Notes: generated by a model not told the origin, from the sequence alone. A stretch of 64,000 nucleotides of DNA from an uncultured Lachnospiraceae bacterium (GCA_946566685.1 CAMNXA010000012.1:26811-90810), one strand, 5' to 3'. Positions 17,964-26,491 are shown, counted from the stretch's first letter. Numbers and translations are program-made.

Positions 17964-17991
17964 AGAGAAGGGGCCAGTGTGTCCCTTCTCT
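17964..17991 (+). terminator. Terminator after the GH8 gene
   Basis: A 9-bp stem, AGAGAAGGG (17964-17972) with CCCTTCTCT (17983-17991), is followed by TTGATCGTTTTG. Confidence 0.6.
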
Positions 17992-18114
17992 TTGATCGTT
18001 TTGCAGACAGATTTTATGATCAGACCATAAATTTGTTGCTATTTCATAACATTTCTGGCAAAATGGGATAGGAAGTTAATTTCTGAGAAATTACAGGAGA
18101 GAAGGGATATTACT

Positions 18115-19305
18115 ATGGAAAGAAAAGTTGGAACAGTATCAAGAGGTATCCGTTGCCCGATTATCAGGGAAGGCGATGATCTGTCCAAGATTGTTGTAGA
18201 CAGTGTTTTGGAGGCAGCTGAGGCGGAAGGGTTTGCAATCCGGGACAGAGATGTAGTAGCAGTGACAGAGTCTGTTGTGGCGAGATCACAGGGCAATTAT
18301 GCATCTGTGGAGGCGATCGCAGAGGACGTGCGGGCGAAGCTCGGTGGAGAGACGATTGGTGTCATCTTCCCGATTTTATCCAGAAACCGTTTTGCAATCT
18401 GCCTGAGAGGAATTGCCAAAGGGGCGAAGAAAGTGGTGCTGATGCTCAGCTATCCCAGTGATGAGGTGGGCAATGAACTGGTCTCTCTGGATAAACTGGA
18501 TGAGGCAGGCATCAATCCATACAGCGATGTGCTGACATTGGAAAAATATCGGGAATTGTTTGGGGAGAATATCCATCCGTTCACCGGTGTGGACTATGTG
18601 TCTTATTATGGAGAACTGATTAAGGAGGCCGGTGCAGATGTGGAGATCATCTTTGCCAATGACTGCCGCGCAATCCTTAATTATACGAAAAAAGTATTAA
18701 ACTGCGATATTCACACCAGGGCCCGTACCAAGAGACTTCTGAAGGCAGCAGGCGCCGAGGTTGTGATGGGAATGGACGATATTCTGACACAGCCTGTAAA
18801 CGGCAGCGGCTGTAACGAAAAATATGGTCTGCTTGGTTCGAATAAGTCCACAGAGGATACGATCAAGCTTTTCCCGCGTGAATGTACGGATTTGGTAATG
18901 GATATTCAGAAAGAGATTCTGAACAGAACCGGCAAGCATGTGGAAGTTATGGTCTATGGTGACGGTGCTTTTAAGGATCCTGTCGGAAAGATCTGGGAGC
19001 TTGCGGATCCCTGTGTATCTCCGGCCAGCACACCCGGGCTTGAGGGGACTCCCAACGAAGTGAAGTTGAAGTATCTGGCTGATAATGACTTTAAGGATTT
19101 GTCCGGTGAAGCATTGCGGGAAGCGATCTCCAACCGTATCAGAGAGAAGAAAGATAACCTGGTTGGTGATATGGCTTCTCAGGGAACCACACCCAGAAGA
19201 CTGACAGATTTGATCGGTTCTTTGTGCGACCTGACCAGCGGCTCAGGAGACAAGGGGACACCGGTGATTTTGATTCAGGGCTATTTTGATAACTATGTAA
19301 GTTAA
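18115..19305 (+). CDS. CofE-like protein (coenzyme F420-0:L-glutamate ligase family, PF01996)
   Basis: 396 residues covering the whole F420 ligase fold: an early VAVTESVVARSQGNY segment, ILSRNRFAICLRGIAKGAKKVVLMLSYPSDEVGN, a central DILTQPVNGSG and a late MVYGDGAFKDPVGKIWELADP. In archaea and actinobacteria CofE adds glutamates to F420. No F420 pathway gene is visible here and Clostridia are not known to make F420, so the real substrate of this form is unknown. It sits between two xylan enzyme genes, 12 bases before the second GH43, so they are probably co-transcribed. Confidence 0.85.
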   Translation: MERKVGTVSRGIRCPIIREGDDLSKIVVDSVLEAAEAEGFAIRDRDVVAVTESVVARSQGNYASVEAIAEDVRAKLGGETIGVIFPILSRNRFAICLRGIAKGAKKVVLMLSYPSDEVGNELVSLDKLDEAGINPYSDVLTLEKYRELFGENIHPFTGVDYVSYYGELIKEAGADVEIIFANDCRAILNYTKKVLNCDIHTRARTKRLLKAAGAEVVMGMDDILTQPVNGSGCNEKYGLLGSNKSTEDTIKLFPRECTDLVMDIQKEILNRTGKHVEVMVYGDGAFKDPVGKIWELADPCVSPASTPGLEGTPNEVKLKYLADNDFKDLSGEALREAISNRIREKKDNLVGDMASQGTTPRRLTDLIGSLCDLTSGSGDKGTPVILIQGYFDNYVS

Positions 19306-19317
19306 AGGAAGTAAATT

Positions 19318-20886
19318 ATGGCGACAGCGATAAATCCGATCATCCCGGGATTTTATCCGGATCCGTCAATTTGTGGAGTGGGCGATGATTATTATCTCGT
19401 CAACTCCACATTTTCCTATTTTCCGGGTATTCCGATCATGCACAGCAAGGATCTGGTTCATTGGGAACAGATCGGCAATGTAATGGACAGGCAGTCTCAG
19501 ATCCCTCTGGAAGGAGGACGGCACTCCCAGGGGATTTTTGCGCCTGCGATACGGTATCATGACGGTATTTTTTATGTGATATGTACGAATGAGACAAGCG
19601 GAGGCAATTTCATTGTAACAGCCAAAGATCCGGCAGACCCCTGGTCTGAACCGGCCTATCTGGAAGGCGCGGATGGGATCGATCCCACCATCTTTTTTGA
19701 TGAGGATGGAAGGGTATATTATATAGGAACCCATCCGATCACAGAAGGCAGGCAGTATGATGGCGAGTGCCATATCTGGATTCAGGAACTGGACTTGGAG
19801 CATATGAGACTGACGGGGGAACCGAAGGACGTATGGAGCGGTTCCATGCGCTTTGTCCACTGGCCGGAAGGGCCTCATCTTTATAAAAAGGACGGCTATT
19901 ATTATATGATGCTGGCGGAGGGAGGCACAGACAGAAACCATTCTGTGACCATGTGCAGAAGCCGCAGTATCTGGGGACCCTATGAGAATCATTTCTGCAA
20001 TCCGATCCTTACCCACAGACATCTGGGCAAAGACTATCCCATTCAGTGCGTGGGACATGGAGATCTGGTGGAGACACCGTCCGGGGAGTGGTATATGGTC
20101 ATGCTGGCCATGCGCCCCATTGACGGCTATACAACCCTTGGCAGGGAGACCTTCATAGCCAGAGTGGTCTGGGAAAACGGCTGGCCGGTGGTCAATCCGG
20201 GAATCGGCAGACTGACGGAGGAAGTGGAAGTTAATCTGAAAGAGTGGAAGCCTGAGAAACCGGCCGCAGAGGATAAGCGCGTTTATCATTTCGGAGAAAT
20301 GAAAGAGTTGGGATATGAGTTTGTGTATCTGCGTAATCCGAACCAGGAAATGTACTGCCTGTGTCCGGGAAAGGGCCTGGCCTTGCAGTATGGCATCCAT
20401 GCCCTGACGGAGGCGGCCTCACCCACTTATGTGGGGATCCGGCAGCAGCATCATTGTTTCCAGGCGGAGGCTGTCGTGTATACGGACAGTATCTTCCGGC
20501 AGCAGGACACCGGTATTGCGTTATTACAGAGCAATGCATATTATCTGCGGACGGCGCTGACAAGAGAAACTGCGGATGAAATTATCCTGCGGGTGGTTCT
20601 GTGCCAGAATCTGGAAGAGAAATTGTTAGCGCAGATAACATTGACAGATGTGCAGGACGAGATAAAGATTTCCCTGAAAGTCGATGGACTTACTGCCGGT
20701 GTTAAAGTAATCTATGGTACAACAGAAATAGATGCGGTACAGGAGATTGATATCCACAGTCTCTCAACGGAGATTGCGGGCGGCTTTGTGGGTTGTACCG
20801 TGGGGATGTATGCTTTTTCCAAAAAGGAAACAGAAAAAAGAGTATTTTTTAAAGATTTTTCATATCAAAGTACTAAATCTTGTTGA
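19318..20886 (+). CDS. Glycoside hydrolase family 43 (beta-xylosidase, XynB-like)
   Basis: 522 residues. The propeller domain shows YPDPS (base D15), DGIDPTIFFDEDG and the acid E in WPEGPHLYKKDGYYY. The C-terminal half is the concanavalin-like GH43_C2 domain seen in beta-xylosidases. There is no signal peptide, so it is an intracellular enzyme that would release xylose from short xylo-oligosaccharides imported by the upstream transporter. The ribosome site AAGGAAG lies 7 bases from the ATG. Its closest family members differ from the first GH43 gene of the window, so the two probably split substrates (for example linear versus arabinose-decorated). Confidence 0.93.
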   Translation: MATAINPIIPGFYPDPSICGVGDDYYLVNSTFSYFPGIPIMHSKDLVHWEQIGNVMDRQSQIPLEGGRHSQGIFAPAIRYHDGIFYVICTNETSGGNFIVTAKDPADPWSEPAYLEGADGIDPTIFFDEDGRVYYIGTHPITEGRQYDGECHIWIQELDLEHMRLTGEPKDVWSGSMRFVHWPEGPHLYKKDGYYYMMLAEGGTDRNHSVTMCRSRSIWGPYENHFCNPILTHRHLGKDYPIQCVGHGDLVETPSGEWYMVMLAMRPIDGYTTLGRETFIARVVWENGWPVVNPGIGRLTEEVEVNLKEWKPEKPAAEDKRVYHFGEMKELGYEFVYLRNPNQEMYCLCPGKGLALQYGIHALTEAASPTYVGIRQQHHCFQAEAVVYTDSIFRQQDTGIALLQSNAYYLRTALTRETADEIILRVVLCQNLEEKLLAQITLTDVQDEIKISLKVDGLTAGVKVIYGTTEIDAVQEIDIHSLSTEIAGGFVGCTVGMYAFSKKETEKRVFFKDFSYQSTKSC

Positions 20887-20949
20887 GGAGTAGCACTTCG
20901 GTAGCACTTCTTGTAGTATACTACCCTTGTAAAAGGGGATAAAATAGAA

Positions 20950-21008
20950 CCAAAGGCATACATTGAGAAGCCGGTTAAGGCTGACAGGGTATGCCTTTGG
21001 GCGTTTTT
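20950..21008 (+). terminator. Strong terminator ending the xylan locus
   Basis: A perfect 12-bp stem, CCAAAGGCATAC (20950-20961) with GTATGCCTTTGG (20989-21000), is followed by GCGTTTTTA. Just before it lie a direct repeat of GTAGCACTTC and the palindrome GTAGTATACTAC (20913-20924). Confidence 0.85.
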
Positions 21009-21114
21009 AAGCTATAAAAACTAATAAAAACAGTAAAAAACACCGATAAAAAATATATCTATGAAACGAACCTTATATAAATGAAAATTTGATAAAGAAG
21101 GGAGGAAAGGGTGC

Positions 21115-22095
21115 ATGAGTTATATGGATATTAATTTGTCAGATTATGCAGGCGTCAGAGAAAAGAAAGCTGACAGCCGTAAAGATCGTACAACGGCAGA
21201 AGCACAGCAGACAGAAAGAACAAAAACCCCGGAAGAACGTAAGAAGGCTTACGAGGATATGGGTATTCATGCCGAGAAGTTTACGGTTGATATTTCACCG
21301 GATTCGCAGGAGTTTATGGCGCAGGTTGCAGAGCGGAAAGAAGCACAGCGAGCAGAGAAAGAAAGACTGGAGGCGGAGAATCCCTGGAGTCCGTTTGACT
21401 ATCGGGGAGACTTGAGTAAAAATGAACCGACACAATATCTGGTGTTTAGTAAATTCCTTTATGACAAAGGCTTCTTTCGTGATATGGATGATGAACAGGC
21501 AGGAAAAATGGAGGATATGCTGAGAAATATTACCTCTGGCATGGATAGCATCCGGGGGCCTTTGGATGCGGGACGCTGGGACAGCAGTATGTCTCATGAA
21601 GCGGCAAAACTGGATCTGGTCTCTTCCGTTAATGCCCTGAACTATTTTGCCGAGACTTATGTATCTGAGGGAATGAGGGATGCCTTTAAAGAGCTGATTA
21701 AAGAATATGAAAGCTATAATAGTAAGCTGGTTGCCAATCACAAAAACAGTATGGATTTGTATAGTGAAAGCATGAAAAGTATTTCTGCACCGAACGCAAC
21801 AGGCGTAAGTGCAGGTGTACGGCAGGCCCAGGACCGGACTAAGGCGTACCAGCAGATTGGCAGAGTAACACATACGGAACAGGAGGAAAAGGGGCTAAAA
21901 GAAGATTATCAGGCGCTCTTTGATAAATTGATGAATAAAGAGGACAATGCCAGAAATATTTTTGACAGCTTGCAGAACCTGTTGGTAAATTATGCTTCGG
22001 GCGGCAGTAAAAATAACATGGTACTTGATTTGTTAAATGCCAATAATACGGGAAGTATTAACAGAATGTTCCAGTACTGGTCGGCGATGTTTTAA
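21115..22095 (+). CDS. Unrecognised 326-residue protein
   Basis: I do not recognise the family. It is a hydrophilic, mostly helical protein with no signal peptide or membrane span. Residues 15-90 are highly charged (many E, K, R) and include PEERKKAYEDMG. The middle (95-215) is a more ordered domain (NPWSPFDYRGDLSKNEPTQ and later DSSMSHEAAKLDLVSSVNALNYF). The last 60 residues (DNARNIFDSLQNLLVNYASGG) are again helical. A strong ribosome site (GGGAGGAAAGG) precedes the ATG. It is isolated by terminators on both sides, so it is a single-gene unit, next to tRNA-Pro. A real gene by length and ribosome site. Confidence 0.75.
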   Translation: MSYMDINLSDYAGVREKKADSRKDRTTAEAQQTERTKTPEERKKAYEDMGIHAEKFTVDISPDSQEFMAQVAERKEAQRAEKERLEAENPWSPFDYRGDLSKNEPTQYLVFSKFLYDKGFFRDMDDEQAGKMEDMLRNITSGMDSIRGPLDAGRWDSSMSHEAAKLDLVSSVNALNYFAETYVSEGMRDAFKELIKEYESYNSKLVANHKNSMDLYSESMKSISAPNATGVSAGVRQAQDRTKAYQQIGRVTHTEQEEKGLKEDYQALFDKLMNKEDNARNIFDSLQNLLVNYASGGSKNNMVLDLLNANNTGSINRMFQYWSAMF

Positions 22096-22143
22096 CCACA
22101 GGCTGTGTCTGGCAGTGAGAAGCAAAGGATTCATATAGTTAAT

Positions 22144-22178
22144 AAAAACACCGGATTCTTCAGGAACCCGGTGTTTTT
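22144..22178. terminator. Bidirectional terminator between the 326-residue gene and tRNA-Pro
   Basis: An 11-bp stem, AAAAACACCGG (22144-22154) with CCGGTGTTTTT (22168-22178), gives a T-run on either strand. It therefore serves both the + strand gene and the opposite tRNA. Confidence 0.8.
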
Positions 22179-22182
22179 ATAG

Positions 22183-22256
22183 TCGAAGCGACAGGATTTG
22201 AACCTGCGACCTCTGCGTCCCGAACGCAGCGCTCTACCAAACTGAGCCACGCTTCG
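22183..22256 (-). tRNA. tRNA-Pro (anticodon CGG)
   Basis: The reverse strand folds into a full cloverleaf. The acceptor stem is CGAAGCG/CGCTTCG with discriminator A. The D arm is GGCTCAGTTTGGTAGAGC, the anticodon stem CTGCG/CGCAG with loop TTCGGGA, and the T arm contains GGTTCAAATCC. The anticodon CGG (complement of 22220-22222) reads proline CCG codons. The 3' CCA is not encoded. Confidence 0.95.
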
Positions 22257-22273
22257 ATTTATGAACAATTAAG

Positions 22274-22303
22274 ATAATACAACATTCTTTAGGGAGTTGT
22301 CAA
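22274..22303 (-). promoter_or_regulatory. Promoter of tRNA-Pro
   Basis: On the minus strand, TTGACA (22303-22298) and TATTAT (22279-22274) are spaced 18 bases, about 18 bases before the tRNA 5' end. Confidence 0.7.
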
Positions 22304-22380
22304 TGTTTCTGGGCGAATTATTTTATAATATGCTAAACTGTATATAGCGCCACCACTATTCAGAGAAAGGATATCCATAG

Positions 22381-23238
22381 ATGGACAGACATGCTCTTAA
22401 AATCCCCTGCAATGCCATGCCGTTTATATGTGAGGCTGATTACAGCGTTACGCTAAGCGAGATGATACACGCGGACAGGACGGTTCCGTTTCATGTGGCA
22501 GTCTATTTGCTGCGGGGCTCCATGGAGATTATTGAGGATGGGGAACGCCACATTATTCTGCCCAATCAGCTTTTTTTCTTGAAGAGCGGTGTGCATCACT
22601 GGGGTGAGAAGCCTTTTGAACTGGGATCGGCGTGGTATTATGCTCATTTTTATTGTGAAGAGCCTGAGGATGGGATGGGAGAACTGCGAAAGGGCGGGTA
22701 TTATGATAAGCGGATATGTCTGGAAAAAGAGCAGGGCAAGAAGTATATCATACTTCCCAAACTGGCGGATGATACGAAGGAAAATCGGATTGAAAGAACT
22801 TTTGAAAAGCTGGTAGACGCGCATATGCATGGTGACATTCCACAGGCCTCGGTGTGGCTGTGGCAGATTTTCCTGACATGTACGCAGAGTGCGCAGGATG
22901 CTGTGGTAAGTAATTCTTATGTCCGACAGATGCAGGAGTATATACAGGCACATTATATAGAGGATTTTACAGCGGAAGAGATAGAGAAGGTCTGCGGATT
23001 ATCTTATAAGTATGCTGGCACACTTTTTAAGGAAACCATGGGACAGACAATCCGGGAGTATCAGAGGACGCTCCGGCTTGGCAGGGCCAAACAGCTGTTG
23101 ATGGAGACGGACAGAACCGTTACAGAAATTGCACAGACAACGGGATTTACAGATGTGTTTTATTTTAGTAAAATATTTCGCAGGGAATGCGGGTGCCCTC
23201 CCAGTGAATACCGCAAGGCTTATGTGCCGGGGATATGA
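22381..23238 (+). CDS. AraC family transcriptional regulator
   Basis: 285 residues. The N-terminal cupin-type sugar-sensing domain (residues 20-100, with GEKPFELG and FHVAVYLLRGSMEI) leads to two C-terminal helix-turn-helix motifs (FTAEEIEKVCGLSYKYAGTLFKE and TVTEIAQTTGFTDVFYFSKIF). The ATG at 22381 has AAAGGATAT upstream. It lies 60 bases before a second AraC gene in the same direction. Its target is not shown; carbohydrate genes on either side are candidates. Confidence 0.9.
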   Translation: MDRHALKIPCNAMPFICEADYSVTLSEMIHADRTVPFHVAVYLLRGSMEIIEDGERHIILPNQLFFLKSGVHHWGEKPFELGSAWYYAHFYCEEPEDGMGELRKGGYYDKRICLEKEQGKKYIILPKLADDTKENRIERTFEKLVDAHMHGDIPQASVWLWQIFLTCTQSAQDAVVSNSYVRQMQEYIQAHYIEDFTAEEIEKVCGLSYKYAGTLFKETMGQTIREYQRTLRLGRAKQLLMETDRTVTEIAQTTGFTDVFYFSKIFRRECGCPPSEYRKAYVPGI

Positions 23239-23298
23239 CAGACGATATTAGCAGGAGAAAGATATAGGAGGACATTACGGATATGCAGGGCAGCAGCT

Positions 23299-24210
23299 AT
23301 GAGAAACATACGAAGAATTGAATTCCATACCGGAAGCAAGGAGGAATTGCTTCCTGATTTTGCAGGGGATTTTCCTTATATTGCCTCGGATGTTGACCTT
23401 AACAATTACATAGGCCGTTTTGTACCGTGGCATTGGCACAGGGCGGTAGAACTCTTTTATATGGAAAGCGGCAGTATTGAATATTCTACGCCTGGCGGCA
23501 AAATGTTATTTCCGGCCGGCAGCGGCGGCCTGGTAAATTCAAATGTCCTTCATATGACAAGGGCGGCATCGAAGGCAGAACATAATCGGTCATTTCTGCA
23601 TATTTTTGACCCATCTCTGTTAGCCGGGGAACCGGGCAGCAGGATTGAGAAAAAATATATTCTGCCAATCATGACGGCGCCGCAGATTGAGATAATCCCT
23701 GTCTATCCGGGTGATGTGAAACAGGATACGATCTTGAAGCTTATACTTGAAGCATTTCAGATTTCAGAGCAGGATTTTGGCTATGAAATGGAACTGCGGC
23801 AAATTTTGTCCAGGATATGGTTAATGCTCTTTGAATTATCCCAGCCCGTATTGGAGAAGGGTGGAGAATACAATAAGAGCAATGATAAGATAAAATTGAT
23901 GCTGGTATATATTCATGAGCATTATTCTGAAAAGATATCTGTTTCGGAACTTGCGGCAGCAGCCTATCTTAGTGAACGGGAATGTTTCAGGGTGTTTCAT
24001 GACTGCCTGCATATGACGCCCACGGAGTACATGAAAAGTTATCGTTTGCAGATGGCATGCCAGATGCTGGCAAGAGGGCAGGAGCCGGTCACGGTTATCA
24101 GCCAGGCCTGCGGGCTGGGCAGCAGCAGTTATTTTGGAAAGGTTTTTCGGGAATATGCTAACTGCACGCCATTAGAATATCGGGCAAGATGGCAGGATAG
24201 TGATATATAA
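23299..24210 (+). CDS. AraC family transcriptional regulator with HWH cupin
   Basis: 303 residues. The cupin domain contains PWHWHRAVELFYMESG, a sugar-sensing signature shared with the regulator at 26492, and NSNVLHM. Two helix-turn-helix motifs form the C-terminus (ISVSELAAAAYLSERECFRVFHD and VTVISQACGLGSSSYFGKVF). The start is uncertain: the ATG at 23299 is the first in frame, but the AGGAGG lies about 25 bases upstream, nearer an out-of-frame ATG at 23283. A regulator of nearby sugar genes is likely. Confidence 0.88.
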   Translation: MRNIRRIEFHTGSKEELLPDFAGDFPYIASDVDLNNYIGRFVPWHWHRAVELFYMESGSIEYSTPGGKMLFPAGSGGLVNSNVLHMTRAASKAEHNRSFLHIFDPSLLAGEPGSRIEKKYILPIMTAPQIEIIPVYPGDVKQDTILKLILEAFQISEQDFGYEMELRQILSRIWLMLFELSQPVLEKGGEYNKSNDKIKLMLVYIHEHYSEKISVSELAAAAYLSERECFRVFHDCLHMTPTEYMKSYRLQMACQMLARGQEPVTVISQACGLGSSSYFGKVFREYANCTPLEYRARWQDSDI

Positions 24211-24295
24211 GGGCGGAAATCGAATATTTTTTCTGCAAGATAAGCATTATAATGATACCTGTAAAGATAAATAAATGTTTACAGGAGGATTTACG

Positions 24296-24535
24296 ATGAT
24301 AAAATTAAATATTTTGGAGATGAAAAGTTTTTTGGGAGCAGTCAATGATTGTACGGGGAGAGTACAGATGCTCTGTCCGGACGGTAAGAAAGTGAATATC
24401 AACAGGGACAGGATAATGCAGAATAGTTTGTGGGAAAGGTATCGCCAAAATAAGAACTGTCTGCGGCTTGTCCTGGAAATACCCAATCCGAGAGATTATA
24501 TGAATATTGTCTCATACTATATTGGAGATTGTTGA
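24296..24535 (+). CDS. Small HPr-like protein without the catalytic histidine
   Basis: 79 residues from the ATG at 24296, with AGGAGG 7 bases upstream. The pattern FLGAVNDCTGRVQMLCPDGKKVNINRD resembles the beta-alpha-beta core of the phosphocarrier HPr (GKKVNLKS region). However, the His15 motif is replaced by ILEMKS and the Ser46 position appears to be Asp. The C-terminus YMNIVSYYIGDC matches the second small protein at 26029-26271 (DFMSYMIGAGA), so the two are paralogues. It would be unable to carry phosphate from PEP and is more likely a regulatory protein. The HPr link is inference from pattern only. An HD-domain gene follows 73 bases later. Confidence 0.6.
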   Translation: MIKLNILEMKSFLGAVNDCTGRVQMLCPDGKKVNINRDRIMQNSLWERYRQNKNCLRLVLEIPNPRDYMNIVSYYIGDC

Positions 24536-24608
24536 TTATACTGTAGATTGTTCATCATAAAAGGCTGGGAGGCTTTTCTTCCGGCCTGCCCCTCTGAGAG
24601 GAGTTAAT

Positions 24609-25208
24609 ATGGAGTTAAACAGACAAACTGCCGAAGCGGCACTGCAAGAAGCATCGAAATCGAATCCCGGGGCCTGGGTTGACCATTCCCGGTATGTGGC
24701 TATGGCCTGTGAAAATATCGCACAGCGCTGCGGGCATTTATCTGCCGAGCAGGCCTATTTATATGGCCTGTTGCATGATATCGGACGTTACGCCGGGGTG
24801 AGTTCTGAGAGACACCTGATAGATGGTTATCGTTACTGTATGGAACGGGGCTGGGAAAAGATTGCGCAGATTTGCATCTCCCATGCTTTTATGATACAGG
24901 ATATAAGTACTTCTATCGGCGAGTTTGATGTAAGTGAGGATGATTATCTGTTTATGAAAGAGTTTGTTGCAAATGCCGTATATGACGATTATGACCGGCT
25001 GGTACAGTTGTGTGACTCTTTGGCGCTGCCGTCAGGTTTTTGCCTTTTGGAAAAGAGGTTTGTGGATGTGACCATACGGTACGGCGTTCATCCATGGACA
25101 ATAGACCGGTGGAAGAAGATTTTGGAGATTAAGCAGGCGTTTGAAGAGCAGATGGGCTGTTCTATCTATACACTGCTGCCGGGTGTTGCGGAAAACAGTC
25201 TCCGTTAG
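24609..25208 (+). CDS. HD-domain phosphohydrolase
   Basis: 199 residues with the metal-binding H...HD...D set: WVDHSRYVAMA, LLHDIGRYAG and a late LVQLCDSLAL. The substrate is not predictable (nucleotide or phosphoester). The ribosome site GAGAGGAG precedes the ATG. It is followed 17 bases later by a HAD phosphatase gene, so the two are probably one transcript. Confidence 0.87.
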   Translation: MELNRQTAEAALQEASKSNPGAWVDHSRYVAMACENIAQRCGHLSAEQAYLYGLLHDIGRYAGVSSERHLIDGYRYCMERGWEKIAQICISHAFMIQDISTSIGEFDVSEDDYLFMKEFVANAVYDDYDRLVQLCDSLALPSGFCLLEKRFVDVTIRYGVHPWTIDRWKKILEIKQAFEEQMGCSIYTLLPGVAENSLR

Positions 25209-25225
25209 GGGAGAAGGGAGATTTT

Positions 25226-26014
25226 ATGATGAATATGGACAAGATTAAGATTATCTTTTTTGATATCGATGGGACGTTGATTGATATCCACAGCAGGCAG
25301 ATTACCGAGAAAATGCTGGAAACTTTGAACTGTTTAAAGAATAGAGGTATCCTTCTTTGTCTCTCAACGGGAAGAGGGCCATTGACGCTGCCTCGTTTTG
25401 AGGGATGGGAAGCGGATGCTTTCCTTACTTTTAATGGGTCCTACTGCTATAACGGACAGGAGGTCATCTATCGAAACCCTGTTTCCACAGAAGATGTGAA
25501 GAAGATTATCCAAAATGCCGCGTCTATTAACAGACCTGTGTCTGTTGCCGCAACGGATCGCATCGTGGCCAACGGCGCAGATAAAGATTTAACGGATTAT
25601 TTTGCCATTGCCAGATTGAAAGTGGATATCTCTGATGACTTTGAAGATGTGGTCGAACATAAGGAGATATTTCAGATCATGTCCGGGGGACGTGAAGATG
25701 AATACCCGGCGCTCCTACAGGGGGTCAGTCGTGCCAAGGTCGCGGCCTGGTGGGACAGGGCTTTGGATATTGTGCCCGCAGACAGCGGCAAGGGGGCTGG
25801 TGTCAGAAAGGTACTGGAATATTATCATCTGGATCCATCGGAGGCGCTGGCGTTTGGGGATGGGAACAATGATATCGAGATGTTCCAGGCCGTGGGAACT
25901 GGTGTCGCCATGGAAAATGCCTCGGATGAGTTAAAAGCAGTGGCGCAGGATGTGTGCGGACATGTGGCAGAAGATGGTATTTATCATTATTGTATAACAC
26001 ATGGATTACTATAA
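25226..26014 (+). CDS. Cof-type HAD family sugar/nucleotide phosphatase
   Basis: 262 residues with the HAD motifs FFDIDGTLID (motif I), LSTGRGP (motif II), the lysine in DSGKGAG (motif III) and FGDGNNDIEMF (motif IV), plus a C2-type cap in the middle as in the Cof/YbjI group. It is a soluble phosphatase of sugar phosphates or pyridoxal phosphate. The ribosome site GAGAAGGGAG lies upstream; ATG 25226 or 25229 are equivalent. The HPr-like gene on the other strand converges on it. Confidence 0.92.
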   Translation: MMNMDKIKIIFFDIDGTLIDIHSRQITEKMLETLNCLKNRGILLCLSTGRGPLTLPRFEGWEADAFLTFNGSYCYNGQEVIYRNPVSTEDVKKIIQNAASINRPVSVAATDRIVANGADKDLTDYFAIARLKVDISDDFEDVVEHKEIFQIMSGGREDEYPALLQGVSRAKVAAWWDRALDIVPADSGKGAGVRKVLEYYHLDPSEALAFGDGNNDIEMFQAVGTGVAMENASDELKAVAQDVCGHVAEDGIYHYCITHGLL

Positions 26015-26039
26015 AAAACGGGGGCCGATCAAGCCCCCG
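26013..26039 (-). terminator. Terminator of the HPr-like gene (minus strand)
   Basis: The stem CGGGGGC/GCCCCCG (26019-26025 with 26033-26039) is followed on the minus strand by a run of six T (complement of 26013-26018). The stem overlaps the last codons of the small gene. Confidence 0.85.
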
Positions 26040-26271
26040 CACCTATCATATAACTCATAAAATCATAACTGTCCTGCTGGTCTGACAGGAAAAGTTCTAA
26101 CCAGAATTCTTTGGGATTGATCATATAAAGCATTTGCAGGGCTTCTTCATTCTGCTTCAGGTCGCAGAGCATCTGGTTGGGAAGTTCCAGAAAGATATTT
26201 CCGCGGCTGTTCTTGACCATACTGATAAATTTGTCGATGTTTCCCATTTTTCTAATCTTAATCCTGTACAT
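26029..26271 (-). CDS. Small HPr-like protein, paralogue of the 24296 protein
   Basis: 80 residues from the ATG at 26271; AAAGGAG lies 8 bases upstream, so the longer frame starting at 26331 is rejected. The pattern FISMVKNSRGNIFLELPNQ, then DFMSYMIGAGA at the end, aligns with the other small protein and loosely with HPr. No catalytic His or regulatory Ser is present. It is transcribed towards the HAD gene and shares an upstream region with the AraC gene at 26492 that carries two matching palindromes. The function is unknown. Confidence 0.6.
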   Translation of the reverse strand: MYRIKIRKMGNIDKFISMVKNSRGNIFLELPNQMLCDLKQNEEALQMLYMINPKEFWLELFLSDQQDSYDFMSYMIGAGA

Positions 26272-26370
26272 AGATTTGTCTCCTTTCAAATGGTTGGATG
26301 CCAGCCTATATGGCATCATATTTGGTTTCATAAATGAAGTTATATTTCTGCTTTCCTTTTGTTCTATCTT

Positions 26371-26388
26371 ATGATATGATTATATCAT
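26371..26388. promoter_or_regulatory. Palindromic operator candidate 1
   Basis: ATGATATGATTATATCAT is an 18-base palindrome broken at two central positions. It lies in the divergent region between the HPr-like gene and an AraC gene. A sister site sits 53 bases downstream. Confidence 0.5.
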
Positions 26389-26423
26389 CATTAAATATGG
26401 AAATAATAGAAGTAAATAGCCAA

Positions 26424-26441
26424 ATAATATGATTATATTAT
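26424..26441. promoter_or_regulatory. Palindromic operator candidate 2
   Basis: ATAATATGATTATATTAT shares the 12-base core ATATGATTATAT with the first site. The centre-to-centre distance of 53 bases is five helical turns, so both sites face the same side of the DNA. Confidence 0.5.
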
Positions 26442-26491
26442 CAAAAATGATATTTTAATCTCAAATTAGTACAAAGAGGAGGGTGTCAACT

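Noticed and set aside
21022..21049. Possible sigma-28 promoter (TAAA then ACCGATAA) before the 326-residue gene
   Set aside because: The spacing is 13-14 bases instead of 15, and the region is A-rich, so the match is likely chance. No flagellar genes are nearby.
21115..22256. Integrated mobile element at tRNA-Pro
   Set aside because: No integrase, no duplicated tRNA end and no att-like repeat were seen; terminators explain the layout.
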